This document shows, in pieces, positions 39,309-52,400 of a DNA stretch of 64,000 nt (positions within the stretch are counted from its first letter, which is position 1; each line of letters starts with the position of its first letter). This stretch comes from Auanema rhodensis (Eukaryota > Nematoda > Chromadorea > Rhabditida > Rhabditidae). The position numbers and the translations under genes are program-made. A model generated the notes under the pieces. That model had not been told where the DNA came from, searched no databases, and worked only from the letters and a program-made list of their open reading frames with translations. The DNA lies in the NCBI GenBank assembly GCA_964057225.1, contig OZ059894.1, positions 1,054,001-1,118,000 on the forward strand. The letters run 5' to 3'.

Positions 39309-42300
39309 ACACTCAACATTGCTTCCAAAAACATTTTGACAAAAATTTTTTCGAAAAATTTCAAAATAATTTAGCAAAAAGTAGATGTTTTTAGATTCCT
39401 TTTTTCAAGGCAAACACGATGGACATTGTTTTTCAACGAAAAAATTAATTCTTCAGGGTGAAAATCGAGGATATAAGTGTGAACTTATATCAGTTGATAT
39501 CTCGGTGCATTTTTAAGCTAGCGCAAATCTGATAACAAAGATCGACGCAGCTTAAAAATCCGCATCGAATGCACTATACTACATTGAGAAACGCTTAATA
39601 CAAAAATTAGTTATGATCGTTTGAAAAATGATGCATTAGTGTATGTTGAGTTTCCATGTACACTCAACATTGCTTCCAAAAACATTTTGACAAAAATTTT
39701 TTCAAAAAATTTCAAAATAATTTAGCAAAAAGTAGATGTTTTTAGATTCCTTTTTTCAAGGCAAAGACGATGGACAATGTTTTTCAACGAAAAAATTAAT
39801 TCTTCAGGGTGAAAATCGAGGATATAAGTGTGAACTTATATCAGTTGATATCTCGGTGCATTTTTAAGCTAGCGCAAATCTGATAACAAAGATCGACGCA
39901 GCTTAAAAATCCGCATCGAATGCACTATACTACATTGAGAAACGCTTAATACAAAAATTAGTTATGATCGTTTGAAAAATGATGCATTAGTGTATGTTGA
40001 GTTTCCATGTACACTCAACATTGCTTCCAAAAACATTTTGACAAAAATTTTTTCAAAAAATTTCAAAATAATTTAGCAAAAAAGAGATGTTTTTAGGTTC
40101 CTTTTTTCAAGGCAAAGACGATGGACAATGTTTTTCAACGAAAAAATTAATTCTTCAGGGTGAAAATCGAGGATATAAGTGTGAACTTATATCAGTTGAT
40201 ATCTCGGTGCATTTTTAAGCTAGCGCAAATCTGATAACACAGATCGACGCAGCTTAAAAATCCGCATCGAATGCACTATACTACATTAAGAAACGCTTGA
40301 TACAAAAATTAGTTATGATCGTTTGAAAAATGATGCATTAGTGTATGTTGAGTTTCCATGTACACTCAACATTGCTTCCAAAAACATTTTGACAAAAATT
40401 TTTTCGAAAAATTTCAAAATAATTTAGCAAAAAGTAGATGTTTTTAGATTCCTTTTTTCAAGGCAAAGACGATGGACAATGTTTTTCAACGAAAAAATTA
40501 ATTCTTCAGGGTGAAAATCGAGGATATAAGTGTGAACTTATATCAGTTGATATCTCGGTGCATTTTTAAGCTAGCGCAAATCTGATACCACAGATCGACG
40601 CAGCTTAAAAATCCGCGTCGAATGCACTATACTACATTGAGAAACGCTTAATACAAAAATTAGTTATGATCGTTTGAAAAATGATGCATTAGTGTATGTT
40701 GAGTTTCCATGTACACTCAACATTGCTTCCAAAAACATTTTGACGAAAATTTTTTCAAAAAATTTCAAAATAATTTAGCAAAAAGTAGATGTTTTTAGAT
40801 TCCTTTTTTCAAGGCAAACACGATGGACATTGTTTTTCAACGAAAAAATTAATTCTTCAGGGTGAAAATCGAGGATATAAGTGTGAACTTATATCAGTTG
40901 ATATCTCGGTGCATTTTTAAGCTAGCGCAAATCTGATAACAAAGATCGACGCAGCTTAAAAATCCGCATCGAATGCACTATACTACATTGAGAAACGCTT
41001 AATACAAAAATTAGTTATGATCGTTTGAAAAATGATGCATTAGTGTATGTTGAGTTTCCATGTACACTCAACATTGCTTCCAAAAACATTTTGACAAAAA
41101 TTTTTTCAAAAAATTTCAAAATAATTTAGCGAAAAGTAGATGTTTTTAGGTTCCTTTTTTCAAGGCAAAGACGATGGACAATGTTTTTCAACGAAAAAAT
41201 TAATTCTTCAGGGTGAAAATCGAGGATATAAATGTGAACTTATATCAGTTGATATCTCGGTGCATTTTTAAGCTAGCGCAAATCTGATAACACGGATCGA
41301 CGCAGCTTGAAAATCCGCATCGAATGCACTATACTACATTGAGAAACGCTTAATACAAAAATTAGTTATGATCGTTTGAAAAATGATGCATTAGTGTATG
41401 TTGAGTTTCCATGTACACTCAACATTGCTTCCAAAAACATTTTGACGAAAACTTTTTCAAAAAATTTCAAAATAATTTAGCAAAAAGTAGATGTTTTTAG
41501 ATTCCTTTTTTCAAGGCAAACACGATGGACATTGTTTTTCAACGAAAAAATTAATTCTTCAGGGTGAAAATCGAGGATATAAGTGTGAACTTATATCAGT
41601 TGATATCTCGGTGCATTTTTAAGCTAGCGCAAATCTGATAACAAAGATCGACGCAGCTTAAAAATCCGCATTGAATGCACTATACTACATTGAGAAACGC
41701 TCAATACAAAAATTAGTTATGATCGTTTGAAAAATGATGCATTAGTGTATGTTGAGTTTCCATGTACACTCAACATTGCTTCCAAAAACATTTTGACAAA
41801 AATTTTTTCGAAAATATTCAAAATAATTTAGCAAAAAGTAGATGTTTTTAGATTCTTTTTTTCAAGGCAAACACGATGGACAATGTTTTTCAACGAAAAA
41901 ATTAATTCTTCAGGGTGAAAATCGAGGATATAAGTGTGAACTTATATCAGTTGATATCTCGGTGCATTTTTAAGCTAGCGCAAATCTGATAACAAAGATC
42001 GACGCAGCTTAAAAATCCGCATTGAATGCACTATACTACATTGAGAAACGCTTTATACAAAAATTAGTTATGATCGTTTGAAAAATGATGCATTAGTGTA
42101 TGTTGAGTTTCCATGTACACTCAACATTGCTTCCAAAAACATTTTGACAAAAATTTTTTCAAAAAATTTCAAAATAATTTAGCAAAAAGTAGATGTTTTT
42201 AGGTTCCTTTTTTCAAGGCAAAGACGATGGACAATGTTTTTCAACGAAAAAATTAATTCTTCAGGGTGAAAATCGAGGATATAAATGTGAACTTATATCA

Positions 42301-44222
42301 GTTGATATCTCGGTGCATTTTTAAGCTAGCGCAAATCTGATAACACGGATCGACGCAGCTTAAAAATCCGCATCGAATGCACTATACTACATTGAGAAAT
42401 GCTTAATACAAAAATTAGTTATGATCGTTTGAAAAATGATGCATTAGTGTATGTTGAGTTTCCATGTACACTCAACATTGCTTCCAAAAACATTTTGACG
42501 AAAATTTTTTCAAAAAATTTCAAAATAATTTAGCAAAAAGTAGATGTTTTTAGATTCCTTTTTTCAAGGCAAAGACGATGGACAATGTTTTTCAACGAAA
42601 AAATTAATTCTTCAGGATGAAAATCGAGGATTTAAGTGTGAACTTATATCAGTTGATATCTCGGTGCATTTTAAAGCTAGCGCAAATCTGATAACAAAGA
42701 TCGACGCAGCTTAAAAATCCGCATCGAATGCACTATACTACATTGAGAAACGCTTAATACAAAAATTAGTTATGATCGTTTGAAAAATGATGCATTAGTG
42801 TATGTTGAGTTTCCATGTACACTCAACATTGCTTCCAAAAACATTTTGACAAAAATTTTTTCAAAAAATTTCAAAATAATTTAGCAAAAAGTAGATGTTT
42901 TTAGGTTCCTTTTTTCAAGGCAAAGACGATGGACAATGTTTTTCAACGAAAAAATTAATTCTTCAGGGTGAAAATCGAGGATATAAGTGTGAACTTATAT
43001 CAGTTGATATCTCGGTGCATTTTTAAGCTAGCGCAAATCTGATAACAAAGATCGACGCAGCTTAAAAATCCGCATCGAATGCACTATACTACATTGAGAA
43101 ACGCTTAATACAAAAATTAGTTATGATCGTTTGAAAAATGATGCATTAGTGTATGTTGAGTTTCCATGTACACTCAACATTGCTTCCAAAAACATTTTGA
43201 CAAAAATTTTTTCAAAAAATTTCAAAATAATTTAGCAAAAAGTAGATGTTTTTAGGTTCCTTTTTTCAAGGCAAAGACGATGGACAATGTTTTTCAACGA
43301 AAAAATTAATTCTTCAGGGTGAAAATCGAGGATATAAATGTGAACTTATATCAGTTGATATCTCGGTGCATTTTTAAGCTAGCGCAAATCTGATAACAAA
43401 GATCGACGCAGCTTAAAAATCCGCATCGAATGCACTATACTACATTGAGAAACGCTTAATACAAAAATTAGTTATGATCGTTTGAAAAATGATGCATTAG
43501 TGTATGTTGAGTTTCCATGTACACTCAACATTGCTTCCAAAAACATTTTGACAAAAATTTTTTCAAAAAATTTCAAAATAATTTAGCAAAAAGTAGATGT
43601 TTTTAGGTTCCTTTTTTCAAGGCAAAGACGATGGACAATGTTTTTCAACGAAAAAATTAATTCTTCAGGGTGAAAATCGAGGATATAAATGTGAACTTAT
43701 ATCAGTTGATATCTCGGTGCATTTTTAAGCTAGCGCAAATCTGATAACAAAGATCGACGCAGCTTAAAAATCCGCATCGAATGCACTATACTACATTGAG
43801 AAACGCTTAATACAAAAATTAGTTATGATCGTTTGAAAAATGATGCATTAGTGTATGTTGAGTTTCCATGTACACTCAACATTGCTTCCAAAAACATTTT
43901 GACAAAAATTTTTTCAAAAAATTTCAAAATAATTTAGCAAAAAGTAGATGTTTTTAGGTTCCTTTTTTCAAGGCAAAGACGATGGACAATGTTTTTCAAC
44001 GAAAAAATTAATTCTTCAGGGTGAAAATCGAGGATATAAATGTGAACTTATATCAGTTGATATCTCGGTGCATTTTTAAGCTAGCGCAAATCTGATAACA
44101 CGGATCGACGCAGCTTAAAAATCCGCATCGAATGCACTATACTACATTGAGAAATGCTTAATACAAAAATTAGTTATGATCGTTTGAAAAATGATGCATT
44201 AGTGTATGTTGAGTTTCCATGT

Positions 44223-47200
44223 ACACTCAACATTGCTTCCAAAAACATTTTGACGAAAATTTTTTCAACAAATTTCAAAATAATTTAGCAAAAAGTAGAT
44301 GTTTTTAGATTCCTTTTTTCAAGGCAAACACGATGGACATTGTTTTTCAACGAAAAAATTAATTCTTCAGGGTGAAAATCGAGGATATAAGTGTGAACTT
44401 ATATCAGTTGATATCTCGGTGCATTTTTAAGCTAGCGCAAATCTGATAACAAAGATCGACGCAGCTTAAAAATCCGCATTGAATGCACTATACTACATTG
44501 AGAAACGCTCAATACAAAAATTAGTTATGATCGTTTGAAAAATGATGCATTAGTGTATGTTGAGTTTCCATGTACACTCAACATTGCTTCCAAAAACATT
44601 TTGACAAAAATTTTTTCGAAAATATTCAAAATAATTTAGCAAAAAGTAGATGTTTTTAGATTCCTTTTTTCAAGGCAAACACGATGGACAATGTTTTTCA
44701 ACGAAAAAATTAATTCTTCAGGGTGAAAATCGAGGATATAAGTGTGAACTTATATCAGTTGATATCTCGGTGCATTTTTAAGCTAGCGCAAATCTGATAA
44801 CACAGATCGACGCAGCTTAAAAATCCGCATCGAATGCACTATACTACATTGAGAAAGGCTTAATACAAAAATTAGTTATGATCGTTTGAAAAATGATGCA
44901 TTAGTGTATGTTGAGTTTCCATGTACACTCAACATTGCTTCCAAAAACATTTTGACAAAAATGTTTTCGAAAAATTTCAAAATAATTTAGCAAAAAGTAG
45001 ATGTTTTTAGATTCCTTTTTTCAAGGCAAAGACGATGGACAATGTTTTTCAACGAAAAAATTAATTCTTCAGGGTGAAAATCGAGGATATAAATGTGAAC
45101 TTATATCAGTTGATATCTCGGTGCATTTTTAAGCTAGCGCAAATCTGATAACACGGATCGACGCAGCTTAAAAATCCGCATCGAATGCACTATACTACAT
45201 TGAGAAACGCTTAATACAAAATTAGTTATGATCGTTTGAAAAATGATGCATTAGTGTATGTTGAGTTTCCATGTACACTCAACATTGCTTCCAAAAACAT
45301 TTTGACAAAAATTTTTTCGAAAATATTCAAAATAATTTAGCAAAAAGTAGATGTTTTTAGATTCCTTTTTTCAAGGCGAACACGATGGACAATGTTTTTC
45401 AACGAAAAAATTAATTCTTCAGGGTGAAAATCGAGGATATAAGTGTGAACTTATATCAGTTGATATCTCGGTGCATTTTTAAGCTAGCGCAAATCTGATA
45501 ACACAGATCGACGCAGCTTAACAATCCGCATCGAATGCACTATACTACATTGAGAAAGGCTTAATACAAAAATTAGTTATGATCGTTTGAAAAATGATGC
45601 ATTAGTGTATGTTGAGTTTCCATGTACACTCAACATTGCTTCCAAAAACATTTTGACAAAAATTTTTTCGAAAATATTCAAAATAATTTAGCAAAAAGTA
45701 GATGTTTTTAGATTCCTTTTTTCAAGGCAAACACGATGGACAATGTTTTTCAACGAAAAAATTAATTCTTCAGGGTGAAAATCGAGGATATAAGTGTGAA
45801 CTTATATCAGTTGATATCTCGGTGCATTTTTAAGCTAGCGCAAATCTGATAACAAAGATCGACGCAGCTTAAAAATCCGCATTGAATGCACTATACTACA
45901 TTGAGAAACGCTCAATACAAAAATTAGTTATGATCGTTTGAAAAATGATGCATTAGTGTATGTTGAGTTTCCATGTACACTCAACATTGCTTCCAAAAAC
46001 ATTTTGACAAAAATTTTTTCAAAAAATTTCAAAATAATTTAGCAAAAAGTAGATGTTTTTAGGTTTCTTTTTTCAAGGCAAAGACGATGGACAATGTTTT
46101 TCAACGAAAAAATTAATTCTTCAGGGTGAAAATCGAGGATATAAGTGTGAACTTATATCAGTTGATATCTCGGTGCATTTTTAAGCTAGCGCAAATCTGA
46201 TAACAAAGATCGACGCAGCTTAAAAATCCGCATCGAATGCACTATACTACATTGAGAAACGCTTAATACAAAAATTAGTTATGATCGTTTGAAAAATGAT
46301 GCATTAGTGTATGTTGAGTTTCCATGTACACTCAACATTGCTTCCAAAAACATTTTGACAAAAATTTTTTCAAAAAATTTCAAAATAATTTAGCAAAAAG
46401 TAGATGTTTTTAGGTTCCTTTTTTCAAGGCAAAGACGATGGACAATGTTTTTCAACGAAAAAATTAATTCTTCAGGGTGAAAATCGAGGATATAAATGTG
46501 AACTTATATCAGTTGATATCTCGGTGCATTTTTAAGCTAGCGCAAATCTGATAACAAAGATCGACGCAGCTTAAAAATCCGCATCGAATGCACTATACTA
46601 CATTGAGAAACGCTTAATACAAAAATTAGTTATGATCGTTTGAAAAATGATGCATTAGTGTATGTTGAGTTTCCATGTACACTCAACATTGCTTCCAAAA
46701 ACATTTTGACAAAAATTTTTTCAAAAAATTTCAAAATAATTTAGCAAAAAGTAGATGTTTTTAGGTTCCTTTTTTCAAGGCAAAGACGATGGACAATGTT
46801 TTTCAACGAAAAAATTAATTCTTCAGGGTGAAAATCGAGGATATAAATGTGAACTTATATCAGTTGATATCTCGGTGCATTTTTAAGCTAGCGCAAATCT
46901 GATAACACGGATCGACGCAGCTTAAAAATCCGCATCGAATGCACTATACTACATTGAGAAATGCTTAATACAAAAATTAGTTATGATCGTTTGAAAAATG
47001 ATGCATTAGTGTATGTTGAGTTTCCATGTACACTCAACATTGCTTCCAAAAACATTTTGACGAAAATTTTTTCAACAAATTTCAAAATAATTTAGCAAAA
47101 AGTAGATGTTTTTAGATTCCTTTTTTCAAGGCAAACACGATGGACATTGTTTTTCAACGAAAAAATTAATTCTTCAGGGTGAAAATCGAGGATATAAGTG

Positions 47201-49484
47201 TGAACTTATATCAGTTGATATCTCGGTGCATTTTTAAGCTAGCGCAAATCTGATAACAAAGATCGACGCAGCTTAAAAATCCGCATTGAATGCACTATAC
47301 TACATTGAGAAACGCTCAATACAAAAATTAGTTATGATCGTTTGAAAAATGATGCATTAGTGTATGTTGAGTTTCCATGTACACTCAACATTGCTTCCAA
47401 AAACATTTTGACAAAAATTTTTTCGAAAATATTCAAAATAATTTAGCAAAAAGTAGATGTTTTTAGATTCCTTTTTTCAAGGCAAACACGATGGACAATG
47501 TTTTTCAACGAAAAAATTAATTCTTCAGGGTGAAAATCGAGGATATAAGTGTGAACTTATATCAGTTGATATCTCGGTGCATTTTTAAGCTAGCGCAAAT
47601 CTGATAACACAGATCGACGCAGCTTAAAAATCCGCATCGAATGCACTATACTACATTGAGAAAGGCTTAATACAAAAATTAGTTATGATCGTTTGAAAAA
47701 TGATGCATTAGTGTATGTTGAGTTTCCATGTACACTCAACATTGCTTCCAAAAACATTTTGACAAAAATGTTTTCGAAAAATTTCAAAATAATTTAGCAA
47801 AAAGTAGATGTTTTTAGATTCCTTTTTTCAAGGCAAAGACGATGGACAATGTTTTTCAACGAAAAAATTAATTCTTCAGGGTGAAAATCGAGGATATAAA
47901 TGTGAACTTATATCAGTTGATATCTCGGTGCATTTTTAAGCTAGCGCAAATCTGATAACACGGATCGACGCAGCTTAAAAATCCGCATCGAATGCACTAT
48001 ACTACATTGAGAAACGCTTAATACAAAATTAGTTATGATCGTTTGAAAAATGATGCATTAGTGTATGTTGAGTTTCCATGTACACTCAACATTGCTTCCA
48101 AAAACATTTTGACAAAAATTTTTTCGAAAATATTCAAAATAATTTAGCAAAAAGTAGATGTTTTTAGATTCCTTTTTTCAAGGCAAACACGATGGACAAT
48201 GTTTTTCAACGAAAAAATTAATTCTTCAGGGTGAAAATCGAGGATATAAGTGTGAACTTATATCAGTTGATATCTCGGTGCATTTTTAAGCTAGCGCAAA
48301 TCTGATAACACAGATCGACGCAGCTTAAAAATCCGCATCGAATGCACTATACTACATTGAGAAAGGCTTAATACAAAAATTAGTTATGATCGTTTGAAAA
48401 ATGATGCATTAGTGTATGTTGAGTTTCCATGTACACTCAACATTGCTTCCAAAAACATTTTGACAAAAATTTTTTCGAAAATATTCAAAATAATTTAGCA
48501 AAAAGTAGATGTTTTTAGATTCCTTTTTTCAAGGCAAACACGATGGACAATGTTTTTCAACGAAAAAATTAATTCTTCAGGGTGAAAATCGAGGATATAA
48601 ATGTGAACTTATATCAGTTGATATCTCGGTGCATTTTTAAGCTAGCGCAAATCTGATAACACGGATCGACGCAGCTTAAAAATCCGCATCGAATGCACTA
48701 TACTACATTGAGAAACGCTTAATACAAAAATTAGTTATGATCGTTTGAAAAATGATGCATTAGTGTATGTTGAGTTTCCATGTACACTCAACATTGCTTC
48801 CAAAAACATTTTGACGAAAATTTTTTCAAAAAATTTCAAAATAATTTAGCAAAAAGTAGATGTTTTTAGATTCCTTTTTTCAAGGCAAACACGATGGACA
48901 ATGTTTTTCAACGAAAAAATTAATTCTTCAGGGTGAAAATCGAGGATATAAATGTGAACTTATATCAGTTGATATCTCGGTGCATTTTTAAGCTAGCGCA
49001 AATCTGATAACACGGATCGACGCAGCTTAAAAATCCGCATCGAATGCACTATACTACATTGAGAAACGCTTAATACAAAAATTAGTTATGATCGTTTGAA
49101 AAATGATGCATTAGTGTATGTTGAGTTTCCATGTACACTCAACATTGCTTCCAAAAACATTTTGACGAAAATTTTTTCAAAAAATTTCAAAATAATTTAG
49201 CAAAAAGTAGATGTTTTTAGATTCCTTTTTTCAAGGCAAAGACGATGGACAATGTTTTTCAACGAAAAAATTAATTCTTCAGGGTGAAAATCGAGGATAA
49301 AAATGTGAACTTATATCAGTTGATATCTCGGTGCATTTTTAAGCTAGCGCAAATCTGATAACACGGATCGACGCAGCTTAAAAATCCGCATCGAATGCAC
49401 TATACTACATTGAGAAACGCTTAATACAAAATTAGTTATGATCGTTTGAAAAATGATGCATTAGTGTATGTTGAGTTTCCATGT
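44223..49484 (+). repeat. Block 9: U127-U141, aatattc/aaaggc domain with 8-monomer duplication
   Basis: New alleles are ttcaacaaat (U127), aatattc, gaaaggc (U128) and aaaatgttttcg (U129). U125-U130 recur as U133-U138. The offset is 2,807 bp where the interval spans one deletion: caacaaat at 44266 and 47073, the A-run deletion at 45211 and 48018. U139-U141 carry taaatg and ataacacgg in different 5' backgrounds, which suggests repeated exchange within this domain. Three 350-bp monomers lie here (U129, U137, U141). Confidence 0.83.
44925..45274 (+). repeat. 350-bp monomer U129: deletion lineage 2 (A run near 293-297)
   Basis: tacaaaatta replaces tacaaaaatta, a loss of one A. The same deletion ends monomers U137 (47732), U141 (49135), U153 (53346), U157 (54749) and U168 (58609). 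Their 5' halves differ: aaaatgttttcg in U129, U137, U153 and U168, G33/A45 in U141, aatattc in U157. The deletion has therefore been moved between backgrounds by exchange. Confidence 0.9.
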
Positions 49485-52400
49485 ACACTCAACATTGCTT
49501 CCAAAAACATTTTGACAAAAATTTTTTCGAAAATATTCAAAATAATTTAGCAAAAAGTAGATGTTTTTAGATTCCTTTTTTCAAGGCAAACACGATGGAC
49601 AATGTTTTTCAACGAAAAAATTAATTCTTCAGGGTGAAAATCGAGGATATAAGTGTGAACTTATATCAGTTGATATCTCGGTGCATTTTTAAGCTAGCGC
49701 AAATCTGATAACACAGATCGACGCAGCTTAAAAATCCGCATCGAATGCACTATACTACATTGAGAAAGGCTTAATACAAAAATTAGTTATGATCGTTTGA
49801 AAAATGATGCATTAGTGTATGTTGAGTTTCCATGTACACTCAACATTGCTTCCAAAAACATTTTGACAAAAATTTTTTCGAAAATATTCAAAATAATTTA
49901 GCAAAAAGTAGATGTTTTTAGATTCCTTTTTTCAAGGCAAACACGATGGACAATGTTTTTCAACGAAAAAATTAATTCTTCAGGGTGAAAATCGAGGATA
50001 TAAATGTGAACTTATATCAGTTGATATCTCGGTGCATTTTTAAGCTAGCGCAAATCTGATAACACGGATCGACGCAGCTTAAAAATCCGCATTGAATGCA
50101 CTATACTACATTGAGAAACGCTTAATACAAAAATTAGTTATGATCGTTTGAAAAATGATGCATTAGTGTATGTTGAGTTTCCATGTACACTCAACATTGC
50201 TTCCAAAAACATTTTGACGAAAATTTTTTCAAAAAATTTCAAAATAATTTAGCAAAAAGTAGATGTTTTTAGATTCCTTTTTTCAAGGCAAACACGATGG
50301 ACATTGTTTTTCAACGAAAAAATTAATTCTTCAGGGTGAAAATCGAGGATATAAGTGTGAACTTATATCAGTTGATATCTCGGTGCATTTTTAAGCTAGC
50401 GCAAATCTGATAACAAAGATCGACGCAGCTTGAAAATCCGCATTGAATGCACTATACTACATTGAGAAACGCTCAATACAAAAATTAGTTATGATCGTTT
50501 GAAAAATGATGCATTAGTGTATGTTGAGTTTCCATGTACACTCAACATTGCTTCCAAAAACATTTTGACAAAAATTTTTTCAAAAAATTTCAAAATAATT
50601 TAGCAAAAAGTAGATGTTTTTAGATTCCTTTTTTCAAGGCAAAGACGATGGACAATGTTTTTCAACGAAAAAATTAATTCTTCAGGGTGAAAATCGAGGA
50701 TATAAATGTGAACTTATATCAGTTGATATCTCGGTGCATTTTTAAGCTAGCGCAAATCTGATAACACGGATCGACGCAGCTTAAAAATCCGCATCGAATG
50801 CACTATACTACATTGAGAAACGCTTAATACAAAAATTAGTTATGATCGTTTGAAAAATGATGCATTAGTGTATGTTGAGTTTCCATGTACACTCAACATT
50901 GCTTCCAAAAACATTTTGACGAAAATTTTTTCAAAAAATTTCAAAATAATTTAGCAAAAAGTAGATGTTTTTAGATTCCTTTTTTCAAGGCAAACACGAT
51001 GGACATTGTTTTTCAACGAAAAAATTAATTCTTCAGGGTGAAAATCGAGGATATAAATGTGAACTTATATCAGTTGATATCTCGGTGCATTTTTAAGCTA
51101 GCGCAAATCTGATAACACGGATCGACGCAGCTTAAAAATCCGCATCGAATGCACTATACTACATTGAGAAACGCTTAATACAAAAATTAGTTATGATCGT
51201 TTGAAAAATGATGCATTAGTGTATGTTGAGTTTCCATGTACACTCAACATTGCTTCCAAAAACATTTTGACGAAAATTTTTTCAAAAAATTTCAAAATAA
51301 TTTAGCAAAAAGTAGATGTTTTTAGATTCCTTTTTTCAAGGCAAACACGATGGACATTGTTTTTCAACGAAAAAATTAATTCTTCAGGGTGAAAATCGAG
51401 GATATAAGTGTGAACTTATATCAGTTGATATCTCGGTGCATTTTTAAGCTAGCGCAAATCTGATAACAAAGATCGACGCAGCTTAAAAATCCGCATTGAA
51501 TGCACTATACTACATTGAGAAACGCTCAATACAAAAATTAGTTATGATCGTTTGAAAAATGATGCATTAGTGTATGTTGAGTTTCCATGTACACTCAACA
51601 TTGCTTCCAAAAACATTTTGACAAAAATTTTTTCGAAAATATTCAAAATAATTTAGCAAAAAGTAGATGTTTTTAGATTCCTTTTTTCAAGGCAAACACG
51701 ATGGACAATGTTTTTCAACGAAAAAATTAATTCTTCAGGGTGAAAATCGAGGATATAAGTGTGAACTTATATTAGTTGATATCTCGGTGCATTTTTAAGC
51801 TAGCGCAAATCTGATAACAAAGATCGACGCAGCTTAAAAATCCGCATCGAATGCACTATACTACATTAAGAAATGCTTAATACAAAAATTAGTTATGATC
51901 GTTTGAAAAATGATGCATTAGTGTATGTTGAGTTTCCATGTACACTCAACATTGCTTCCAAAAACATTTTGACAAAAATTTTTTCAAAAAATTTCAAAAT
52001 AATTTAGCAAAAAGTAGATGTTTTTAGGTTCCTTTTTTCAAGGCAAAGACGATGGACAATGTTTTTCAACGAAAAAATTAATTCTTCAGGGTGAAAATCG
52101 AGGATATAAATGTGAACTTATATCAGTTGATATCTCGGTGCATTTTTAAGCTAGCGCAAATCTGATAACACGGATCGACGCAGCTTAAAAATCCGCATCG
52201 AATGCACTATACTACATTAAGAAATGCTTAATACAAAAATTAGTTATGATCGTTTGAAAAATGATGCATTAGTGTATGTTGAGTTTCCATGTACACTCAA
52301 CATTGCTTCCAAAAACATTTTGACGAAAATTTTTTCAAAAAATTTCAAAATAATTCAGCAAAAAGTAGATGTTTTTAGATTCCTTTTTTCAAGGCAAACA

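Larger units (their letters stand above)
34395..44222 (+). repeat. Block 8: U99-U126, ggttcc/taaatg domain
   Basis: Monomers with ggttcc (86-91), taaatg (G169A) and ataacacgg first appear at U100 and become frequent. U99-U101 recur as U103-U105 (4-monomer shift). U104-U107 correspond to U112-U115 (8-monomer shift), sharing the rare aaaagagatg of U107 and U115. The aatattc form of D1 first appears at U110. U121 and U126 are the same class, and U124-U125 are tandem copies of one class. U107 and U122 are unusually diverged. Confidence 0.8.
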
